This document shows positions 1 to 5,154 of a stretch of 5,154 nt of DNA, one piece after another. The notes under the pieces were generated by a model. The model saw only the letters and a program-made list of their open reading frames with translations. It did no database searches and had not been told where the DNA came from. Position numbers and translations under genes: made by a program. Position 1 is the stretch's first letter. Every line of letters begins with the position of its first letter. The stretch is from Nitrospiraceae bacterium (GTDB lineage: Bacteria > Nitrospirota_A > Leptospirillia > Leptospirillales > Leptospirillaceae). The stretch spans positions 1-5,154 of the forward strand of contig JAPTWQ010000116.1 in NCBI GenBank assembly GCA_028064945.1, in the 5' to 3' direction.

Positions 1-233
1 ACGAAGGTCCAGGGATTGTTGATCCAGGTCCCCAGAACCGCCAAAGGAACAGAGACTCTCAACAGATACCCCAAGCCCATCACAAGGAGCGTGTGAAACC
101 CGAAGGGAGGAAGAAAGGCCGCGGCAAAACCCAGAGCCATCGCCAGGGACACCTTTGCCGGATCGGGATCGCTCTGCACCAGTTGCCGCAGTCTCTCTTT
201 CCATCCGTTGTATCGGTTATCGGGTATGGTCAA
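1..233 (-). CDS. DUF2062 family membrane protein, N-terminal part (3' end beyond window)
   Basis: Function is unknown; DUF2062 proteins are small integral membrane proteins. The 77 visible residues show a short polar, basic N-terminus (1-28), then hydrophobic stretches at about 28-41 and 48-70. The family-typical motifs are present: a Pro-rich turn followed by Gly-Phe-His-Thr (P42, P43, G45, H47, T48), and GTWINNPWT at 68-76, matching the G-T-W-x-x-N-P-x-T signature. The start is taken as TTG at 233-231. AAAGGA lies 6 bases upstream, and no ATG occurs in this frame before the conserved region. The frame is also open further upstream inside thiL, but without a good start. The gene overlaps the thiL stop by 17 bases, implying translational coupling. 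The C-terminus lies off the left edge, so total length is unknown. Family assignment is fairly sure; no specific function can be inferred. Confidence 0.82.
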   Translation of the reverse strand, partial: MTIPDNRYNGWKERLRQLVQSDPDPAKVSLAMALGFAAAFLPPFGFHTLLVMGLGYLLRVSVPLAVLGTWINNPWTF

Positions 234-1227
234 ATCCCGTCCTTTCCAGGCGAACCGGTCGCCTGTTCTGTCCCTGGATCGTGACAGAGGCCATTTCGGC
301 CCCTGACTCCCGTGCAACAACTTCACCCAACCGGATCAGCCTGTCCGGCTCTTCGCGGATCTGCTGTTCGATACGGGCCACCGCCGCATCGTTCCCCATC
401 CCCGGTCGGACCGCCAGAAGAACATCGTAGTCCTCGCCTCCCTCCCACGCCATAGAAAAGGGATCCTCGCCCAGAATTCTCGCCGGAACTTCCAGGTGGT
501 CCAGCCAGTTTTCCGGAGGTTCCAGGATAACGGAGACTCCGGATTGGTCCGCCATGGCAAAAACAGCCTGTCCGAGTCCGTCGGAGGTGTCCATCGTCGC
601 GACCAACCCGGATTCGGAGGTGACCAGACCGGCAAACCATGGGTAGATTCGAGGACGACGAAAAGCCGAAACGCATTCTGCCAGATCCCCGCGCCCGGAC
701 AGTCCCGACAGGAACGCTCCGTAGCCCGCTCTCGCAATTCCGGGTCTTCCGAGCAGGTAGAGCCAATCGCCGGGAACCAGCCTTTCCCTCGCCGGAAAAC
801 ACCCTTCCGGAGAACGGGCCAAAAGCGACAGAACGGCATCAAATTGTCCCGTCGACCGGGAAATATCCCCCCCTACGACCGGACAGTCGAAGCGACGACA
901 AGCCTCTCCTAGGCCATCATAAAAGGAAAACAGGGTCTCTTCCGGAAAGCCCTCCGGGACACCCAGCGCGACCAGGGCCGCAACAGGGCTACCTCCCTTC
1001 ACATAAATATCGCTCAGGTTGACCACGAGAAGCCGGTACCCCGAGTCCCGGGGGGTCATCCATTCCCAGCGGAAATGGACACCTTCTCTCTGGCTGTCCG
1101 TGGTCCAGAGAAGGTTTCCCGACCCCGGAGAGGGAAAGCAGGCCACGTCATCGCCGATTCCACGAAGGATTCTCGCCGGCAAAGGTCCCAGTCGTTCGGA
1201 AAACGCCTTTATCCAGTCAGATTCCAT
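217..1227 (-). CDS. thiL: Thiamine-monophosphate kinase ThiL
   Basis: ThiL is a cytoplasmic enzyme that phosphorylates thiamine monophosphate to thiamine pyrophosphate with ATP, the last step of thiamine cofactor synthesis. It belongs to the PurM/SelD/HypE-like ATP-binding superfamily. With 336 residues it is near the usual length (about 305-340). Visible motifs in order: GDD (25-27), TTD (42-44) and GVHF (49-52), NLSD (70-73), VVGGD (117-121), DTSDG (213-217), GGEDYD (263-268), and a C-terminal GFDH (331-334) resembling the G-[FY]-D-H-F ending of the family. The metal- and phosphate-binding acidic residues all appear intact. ATG 1227 is chosen because it puts GDD where family members have it. 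ATG 1245 (six residues longer) is an alternative. Neither has a convincing Shine-Dalgarno site, which suggests coupling to lon, whose end it overlaps by 11 bases. An ATG at 1344 is too far upstream and adds unrelated residues. Confidence 0.93.
   Translation of the reverse strand: MESDWIKAFSERLGPLPARILRGIGDDVACFPSPGSGNLLWTTDSQREGVHFRWEWMTPRDSGYRLLVVNLSDIYVKGGSPVAALVALGVPEGFPEETLFSFYDGLGEACRRFDCPVVGGDISRSTGQFDAVLSLLARSPEGCFPARERLVPGDWLYLLGRPGIARAGYGAFLSGLSGRGDLAECVSAFRRPRIYPWFAGLVTSESGLVATMDTSDGLGQAVFAMADQSGVSVILEPPENWLDHLEVPARILGEDPFSMAWEGGEDYDVLLAVRPGMGNDAAVARIEQQIREEPDRLIRLGEVVARESGAEMASVTIQGQNRRPVRLERTGFDHTR
240..245 (-). promoter_or_regulatory. Ribosome binding site for the DUF2062 gene
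   Basis: On the minus strand AAAGGA is followed by a 6-base spacer (CGGGAT) and then the TTG at 233. This site decides the non-ATG start, because no ATG is available in this frame. It lies within the last codons of thiL. Confidence 0.6.
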
Positions 1228-3667
1228 GACGGGTTTTTGTTTCATCGGAAAAAACCCGGTCGAATACCTGTTCCATTCGCTGGACGGGCGTAATCCGGAG
1301 AGCGTTTTTGACTTCCATCGGGATATCGCAAAGATCCCGTTCATTGTCTTCCGGAATCAGAACTTCTTTCATTAAAAAACGGCGGGCGGCCAACAGTTTT
1401 TCCTTCAGTCCACCGATAGGGAGAATCCGGCCACGGAGCGTGATTTCTCCTGTCATGGCGATATCTCCCCGAACTGCGCGGTTCGTTGCCGCGGACGCCA
1501 TCGCAACCGCCATGGTGATGCCGGCAGAAGGGCCGTCCTTGGGAATCGCTCCTTCGGGAACGTGCAGGTGGATATCTTTTCGCGACCAGAAATCGGCCGA
1601 AACTCCGGTCGATTCGGCGTGGGAACGGACATACGTCAGGGCGGCCTGTGCCGACTCCTGCATCACTTCCCCCAGTTTTCCGGTCACTTTCAGATTTCCC
1701 CGGCCTTTCATCAAGGTGGCCTCGACAAACAGAAGATCCCCTCCGGTCGGCGTCCAGGCCAGTCCCCGAACAACCCCCACCATCGGCTTCTCTTCTTCGG
1801 GAGTCTCGCGGAAAGGCGGCTGCCCCAGCCAGATCGACAACGTTTCCGGACCAATCCGGAACGTTTTCTGTTTCCCTTCCAGGAGACCGACCGCGACTTT
1901 ACGGCAAAGCCCTCCCAGACGCCGTTCCAGGGAACGCACGCCCGACTCCCGTGTATACTCCCGTATCAGTCTTTCCAGAGCGGTGTCGGACAAAATCGCC
2001 TGCCGCGGAGCAATCCCATTTTCTTTCCGCTGGCGGGGCCACAGATGTTCGCGTGCGATCGCTTTTTTTTCCTCTTCGGTATATCCCGGTATCTCGATAA
2101 CTTCGAGTCGGTCGAGCAAGGGGGGAGGAAGGGTGTCCAGGACGTTGGCCGTCGCCAGAAAAAGAACGTGGGACAAATCGTAGGGCAGGTTCAGGTAATG
2201 GTCGCTGAAATTTTTGTTCTGGCGAGGATCCAGGACCTCCAGGAGAGCGCTGTAGGGATCCCCCCGGAAATCCGTCGCCATCTTGTCGATCTCGTCGAGC
2301 ATGAACACCGGATCCGGCACACCGGCCTGCCGCATTCCCTGCAGGATTCTTCCGGGAAGGGATCCCACATAGGTTCGACGATGTCCCCGAATTTCCGCTT
2401 CGTCGCGGATTCCTCCCAGAGATAGCCGGACAAAGGGGCGTCCCAGCGCTTTTGCAACCGATTCCCCCAGAGAGGTCTTTCCCACGCCCGGAGGTCCCAC
2501 GAAACACAGAATCGGAGGTTTTCCCTCCGGATTCAGGATCCGGACGGCCAAATACTCGAGCAACCGCTCCTTGACCTTCCGGAGACCGAGATGATCCTTG
2601 TCCAATATCCTTTGAGCGCGGGAAATGTCGATCTTTCGTGCCGGTGGCTTCTGCCAGGGAAGGTCCATGATCCATTCGAGATAGGAGCGGACAACCCCCG
2701 ACTCGGACGACTCCGGATGCAGACGTGCCAGTTTTCCGAACTGACGACGCGCTTCTTCACGGGCTGCAGGCGAGAGTTCCAGCGTTTCGATCTTGTCGGA
2801 CAGGGCCGCCAGTTCGTCCGTTTCCTCCGAGGCTTCCCCGAGTTCTTTGCGGATGGCCTTCAACTGTTCCCGCAAGAAATATTCTCTTTGAGAACGATCG
2901 ATCTCTCCCTTGGCATCCATCTGGATCTTCCGCTTGGCGTCGAGAAGGGAAATTTCCCGGTTCAGAAAATACAATACGCGGGACAACCGCCTCGTCGGAG
3001 AGCGGTTCTCATAGATCTTTTGAAGATCCGGCGTCTTGAGCGCCAGGTTTGCCACCACAAGGTAGGCCAGAGTTCCTGGATCTTCGATCGACCGGATCAC
3101 GGACAAAAGGTCCGGAGAGAGAAGGGGGTTGAGGCGAAAGAGCTGCTCGGACTGTTCCAGCACCCGCCGGACAAGAGCCTCCACCTGGATGGTCCTGGAA
3201 GGAAGGGTATCCGGCCACGGAACAAATCGCACGAGGTCGAAAGGCTCCCTGGAAATCCAGCGACTGATCCGGGCCCGGAAGAGTCCATGAAGCAAAACCC
3301 TCGATCGCCCGTCCACCCCCCGGAAGTTCTTGGCGACCGCACAGACCGTTCCGACGGCGTGGACCGGATCTCCTTTTCCCTCTACCTCTTCCATATTCCG
3401 CTCGGCAGAGACAAAAAGAAGGCGGCTTTCGGCGAGCGATGCTTCCAGGGCGAGAACAGATCGGGGCTTTGACACGACGATCGGGACGACCATGTTCGGA
3501 AAGATCACCATATCCCGGGAACTGATGCAGGGCAAGGCTTCCGGAAGACTCTCGGGCTTTGCGGGAACATCTTTCGGCAAATCATCGTCGAGAGCCCAAA
3601 AAACGCGTTCCGGATCCGGAGTTCTCTCCTCGTCTTCTTCCTGCGGATCAAAAAACGAGACTCTCAT
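1217..3667 (-). CDS. lon: ATP-dependent Lon protease (LonA type)
   Basis: Lon is a soluble hexameric AAA+ serine protease that unfolds and degrades misfolded proteins and some short-lived regulators. The 816-residue product is complete. Domains: LON substrate-binding domain about 45-235; helical linker about 240-315 with the typical [13 protein letters not shown] stretch (260-272); AAA+ module about 345-615; protease domain about 628-808. Key residues: Walker A GPPGVGKT (391-398), Walker B VFMLDEID (454-461), sensor Asn (N508), Arg finger in LLDR (R520), sensor-2 region GVRSLER (576-582), catalytic S714 in DGPSAG and K755 in IGGLKEK. The start ATG 3667 forms an ATGA overlap with the galU stop and has GGAGG 10 bases upstream. 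Odd features: about 44 acidic, Pro-rich residues precede the LON domain (14 Asp/Glu versus 5 Lys/Arg), and the usual LPLRD-like entry reads CISSRD (47-52). The gene is not flanked by clpP or clpX, a common lon context. No upstream heat-shock promoter is visible, because galU abuts it. Confidence 0.98.
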   Translation of the reverse strand: MRVSFFDPQEEDEERTPDPERVFWALDDDLPKDVPAKPESLPEALPCISSRDMVIFPNMVVPIVVSKPRSVLALEASLAESRLLFVSAERNMEEVEGKGDPVHAVGTVCAVAKNFRGVDGRSRVLLHGLFRARISRWISREPFDLVRFVPWPDTLPSRTIQVEALVRRVLEQSEQLFRLNPLLSPDLLSVIRSIEDPGTLAYLVVANLALKTPDLQKIYENRSPTRRLSRVLYFLNREISLLDAKRKIQMDAKGEIDRSQREYFLREQLKAIRKELGEASEETDELAALSDKIETLELSPAAREEARRQFGKLARLHPESSESGVVRSYLEWIMDLPWQKPPARKIDISRAQRILDKDHLGLRKVKERLLEYLAVRILNPEGKPPILCFVGPPGVGKTSLGESVAKALGRPFVRLSLGGIRDEAEIRGHRRTYVGSLPGRILQGMRQAGVPDPVFMLDEIDKMATDFRGDPYSALLEVLDPRQNKNFSDHYLNLPYDLSHVLFLATANVLDTLPPPLLDRLEVIEIPGYTEEEKKAIAREHLWPRQRKENGIAPRQAILSDTALERLIREYTRESGVRSLERRLGGLCRKVAVGLLEGKQKTFRIGPETLSIWLGQPPFRETPEEEKPMVGVVRGLAWTPTGGDLLFVEATLMKGRGNLKVTGKLGEVMQESAQAALTYVRSHAESTGVSADFWSRKDIHLHVPEGAIPKDGPSAGITMAVAMASAATNRAVRGDIAMTGEITLRGRILPIGGLKEKLLAARRFLMKEVLIPEDNERDLCDIPMEVKNALRITPVQRMEQVFDRVFSDETKTRHGI
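1230..1258. repeat. 9-bp perfect inverted repeat at the lon/thiL junction
   Basis: On the plus strand, arms CGGGTTTTT (1230-1238) and AAAAACCCG (1250-1258) are perfectly complementary around an 11-base loop. In the minus-strand mRNA the hairpin lies in the last codons of lon. It ends two bases before the thiL ATG at 1227, and the alternative ATG at 1245 sits in the loop. No U-tract follows, so it is not a normal intrinsic terminator. A role in gating thiL translation is inference. A chance match of this size is not very rare in 5 kb. Confidence 0.45.
2063..2070 (-). repeat. A8 homopolymer run within lon
   Basis: Eight consecutive A residues on the coding strand span the last two bases of E533 (GAA) and the codons K534 and K535 (AAA AAA). 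In frame this reads A-AAA-AAA, a pattern compatible with -1 ribosomal slippage. It is also a mutation-prone run. No stimulatory structure was identified, so it is recorded only as a sequence feature. Confidence 0.5.
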
Positions 3668-4563
3668 TCCTTCTCTGCCTCCATCGATGAACGCGGACGA
3701 AGAAGACCTTCCAGATACCGCCTGAACGTCGCTCCCATATCGGGACTTTTGAGGCCGAATTGCACCGTGGCTTTTAAGAATCCCAGTTTGTCCCCTGTAT
3801 CGTAGCGGTTCCCCTGCACTTCGCAGGCATATACAGGCCTTTTTTCCGAAAGAGTCCGAAGGGCGTCCGTCAGCTGAATTTCCCCACCGATTCCCGGGTT
3901 TTGTGTTTCGAGAATATCAAAGATATCCGGAGTCAGGATATATCGTCCGATGATTGCCAGGTTGGAGGGCGCTTCCGAAGGTGACGGCTTTTCCACCAGG
4001 GAAGACACCCGGATCATCCCGTTTCCGATCGCTTGACCTGACACGATCCCGTAGGAGGAGACCTCCGCGTCCGGCACCTTCTGTACGCCGATGACAGGCC
4101 CATCAAGCTTTCCAAACATGTTCACCAGTTGCAAAAGAGCCGGGGCGGGCCCGTCGATCACCTCGTCGCCCAGCGCAACGGCAAACGGCTCCTCTCCGAT
4201 CAGGAGTCTCCCGCAGAGAACGGCATGCCCGAGTCCGCGAGACTCCTTCTGCCGGGTGTAGACGATTTCCGCCAGGGAGGAGATCCGCCGAACTTCTTCC
4301 AGAAGCGCCATTTTCCCTTTCTGGCGGAGAACGTCTTCAAGCTCGTAGGAAATGTCGAAATGATCTTCGATGGCCCGTTTTCCCCGGCCGGTAATCATGA
4401 CGATTTCGTTGATTCCGGACGCCACGGCTTCCTCCACCACATACTGGACAACAGGCTTGTCCACAAGAGGCAGCATCTCCTTTGGTGACGCTTTCGTCAT
4501 TGGCAAAAATCGGGTCCCGTGACCCGCCAGAGGAAAAAGGGCCTTTCGAATGTCTCCGGTCAA
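3664..4563 (-). CDS. galU: UTP-glucose-1-phosphate uridylyltransferase GalU
   Basis: GalU makes UDP-glucose and pyrophosphate from UTP and glucose-1-phosphate in the cytoplasm, feeding lipopolysaccharide, exopolysaccharide, trehalose or glycogen-type pathways. The 299-residue product is full length (about 290-305 in the family). Motifs: nucleotide-binding [12 protein letters not shown] (10-21) followed by [10 protein letters not shown] (23-32); [13 protein letters not shown] (34-46); [13 protein letters not shown] (58-70); metal-site LGDE (131-134); LVEKP (189-193); IIGRYIL (204-210); [10 protein letters not shown] (226-235); [15 protein letters not shown] (251-265). At LGDE many homologues have DD; the first Asp (D133) is kept. 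Start: TTG 4563. Upstream in this frame lies only the coaE stop, and the next ATG (M22) falls inside the catalytic motif, so TTG is effectively forced. AAGGAG sits 6 bases before it. It begins 18 bases after coaE and overlaps lon by 4. Confidence 0.97.
   Translation of the reverse strand: MTGDIRKALFPLAGHGTRFLPMTKASPKEMLPLVDKPVVQYVVEEAVASGINEIVMITGRGKRAIEDHFDISYELEDVLRQKGKMALLEEVRRISSLAEIVYTRQKESRGLGHAVLCGRLLIGEEPFAVALGDEVIDGPAPALLQLVNMFGKLDGPVIGVQKVPDAEVSSYGIVSGQAIGNGMIRVSSLVEKPSPSEAPSNLAIIGRYILTPDIFDILETQNPGIGGEIQLTDALRTLSEKRPVYACEVQGNRYDTGDKLGFLKATVQFGLKSPDMGATFRRYLEGLLRPRSSMEAEKE
3678..3682 (-). promoter_or_regulatory. Ribosome binding site for lon
   Basis: GGAGG on the minus strand lies 10 bases upstream of the lon ATG (3667), inside the last codons of galU. 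A second AGGA directly abuts the ATG and is too close to act. Together with the ATGA stop/start overlap it supports the long acidic form of Lon. Confidence 0.5.
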
Positions 4564-4569
4564 ATGTCT

Positions 4570-4575
4570 CTCCTT
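4570..4575 (-). promoter_or_regulatory. Strong ribosome binding site for galU (TTG start)
   Basis: AAGGAG on the minus strand is followed by a 6-base spacer (AGACAT) and TTG at 4563. It fills most of the 18-base gap after coaE. This good site supports TTG as the start and may compensate for the weak start codon. Confidence 0.75.
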
Positions 4576-4581
4576 TCCCTT

Positions 4582-5154
4582 TCAGACATCATACGAGCGT
4601 TTCGGGATCAGTGTCGCGGCCAGGGCAACGATTTCAGAAATCCTCTCTTTCAATGCCGCTTCAGGCAGGTCGCCCGGAAGAACGATTCGGGCTTTCCGGA
4701 GCCTCTCCTCCCTGGGAATCTGAACGGATATGCGTCTCCGGGCCTCTTCCGGAGTCATATGATCCCTTTTGGACAGCCGGGACAATTGCACCTGTTCGGG
4801 GACATCCACGACGACTGTCAGATCCATTTCCCGGTCGAGACCCGTTTCGAAAAGAAGGGGAACCTCGTAGACCGCCAGAGGGCTTTTTCCTTCGAGGCTT
4901 CCGATCTTGCGGACAAAAAGCTCGCGGATGGGGGGGTGCAGAATACCTTCCAGAACTTTCCGGTCCTTGTCCGAGGAAAACACCTTTTTCCCGAGAGCCT
5001 TTCTGTCCAGCGTCCCATCTTCAAGAAAAACATCGGGAAAAGCCTCCCGGACAAGCTCGAAGGAACGGGTTCCCGGCAGAACCGCTTCGCGCGCCAACTG
5101 ATCGGAATGAATCACCGGAATACCTGCTTCTTCGAAATAGCGGGCCACATGGGA
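4582..5154 (-). CDS. coaE: Dephospho-CoA kinase CoaE (N-terminus beyond window)
   Basis: CoaE phosphorylates the ribose 3'-hydroxyl of dephospho-CoA with ATP, the final step of coenzyme A synthesis in the cytoplasm. The window holds the last 190 residues. The first visible Ser probably is the last residue of the P-loop GKS, so only about a dozen N-terminal residues are missing. Fragment-numbered landmarks: SD (17-18, substrate-site region), LHPPIR (72-77), VPLLFETGLD (98-107), D111, Q123, R126 and R130 (lid region), Q145. This is the expected order for the family. The C-terminal motif usually reading AD-x-V-I-x-N-x-G is instead A155-R156-IVLPGD, losing the Asp and Asn. A GTG at 5148 lies in frame but is not the start, since homology continues upstream of it and the P-loop must precede it. 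The TGA stop (4584-4582) lies 18 bases before galU. Confidence 0.95.
   Translation of the reverse strand, partial: SHVARYFEEAGIPVIHSDQLAREAVLPGTRSFELVREAFPDVFLEDGTLDRKALGKKVFSSDKDRKVLEGILHPPIRELFVRKIGSLEGKSPLAVYEVPLLFETGLDREMDLTVVVDVPEQVQLSRLSKRDHMTPEEARRRISVQIPREERLRKARIVLPGDLPEAALKERISEIVALAATLIPKRSYDV

Noticed and set aside
93..284. Small 63-codon plus-strand open frame near the left edge
   Set aside because: It is antisense to the DUF2062 gene and the thiL end, without a convincing ribosome binding site or recognisable sequence.
1230..1258. Intrinsic terminator after lon
   Set aside because: The stem is over half A:T pairs and is not followed by a U-tract in the direction of transcription; thiL continues immediately.
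1228..1344. Longer thiL form starting at ATG 1344
   Set aside because: The extra 39 residues overlap lon extensively, match nothing expected at a ThiL N-terminus, and would push GDD far past its usual position.
1899..2675. 258-codon minus-strand open frame inside lon
   Set aside because: It is the -1 frame of lon with low-complexity Gly/Arg/Ser/Pro-rich translation and no domain; mentioned only as the possible tail of a frameshift product.
1562..3472. Long plus-strand open frames (about 290 codons each, 1562-2425 and 2591-3472) antisense to lon
   Set aside because: They lie wholly opposite a highly conserved gene, show no recognisable domains and are rich in Arg, Ser and Pro, as expected of antisense shadows in G+C-rich DNA.
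4564..4589. 6-bp inverted repeat (ATGTCT/AGACAT) flanking the galU ribosome binding site
   Set aside because: A six-base stem with a 14-base loop is common by chance and leaves most of the ribosome binding site unpaired; no regulatory role can be claimed.
5146..5148. GTG as a possible start of coaE
   Set aside because: The frame stays open to the window edge and the preceding Ser-His fits directly after a P-loop GK, so the real start is outside the window.

Overview
The window is one continuous block of housekeeping genes, all read from the minus strand, so transcription runs from the high-coordinate end to the low-coordinate end. In order of transcription they are: coaE (5' end cut off by the window edge), galU, lon, thiL, and a DUF2062 membrane-protein gene (3' end cut off). 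Spacing is extremely tight. There are 18 bases between coaE and galU, a 4-base ATGA overlap between galU and lon, about 11 bases of overlap between lon and thiL, and 17 bases between thiL and the DUF2062 gene. This looks like a single translationally coupled transcription unit running past both window edges. I see no promoter, intrinsic terminator, RNA gene, CRISPR array, insertion sequence or other mobile element, and no stretch longer than 18 bases lacks a gene.

Region by region: 5154-4582 encodes dephospho-CoA kinase (last step of coenzyme A synthesis). 4563-3664 encodes UTP-glucose-1-phosphate uridylyltransferase, which supplies UDP-glucose for envelope polysaccharides; it starts with TTG behind a strong ribosome binding site. 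3667-1217 encodes a complete ATP-dependent Lon protease with an unusual acidic N-terminal tail. About 1227-217 encodes thiamine-monophosphate kinase. 233-1 encodes the N-terminal 77 residues of a DUF2062 membrane protein, with a TTG start.

The genes serve unrelated core functions (two cofactor kinases, sugar-nucleotide supply, protein quality control, a membrane protein). Linkage therefore probably reflects shared growth-related expression rather than one pathway. G+C looks moderate, roughly the mid-50s percent by eye, and GalU and a DUF2062 protein are typical of free-living bacteria. I cannot place the organism firmly. A Nitrospirota (Leptospirillum-like) or proteobacterial origin would fit, but that is only an impression.

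I did not find a novel system here. The observations most worth a check are the strong excess of the palindrome TCCGGA, a 9-bp inverted repeat at the lon/thiL junction that holds one of the two candidate thiL start codons in its loop, an in-frame A8 run in the lon AAA+ region, the acidic Lon tail, a changed C-terminal motif in CoaE, and the DUF2062 gene sitting directly after thiL.
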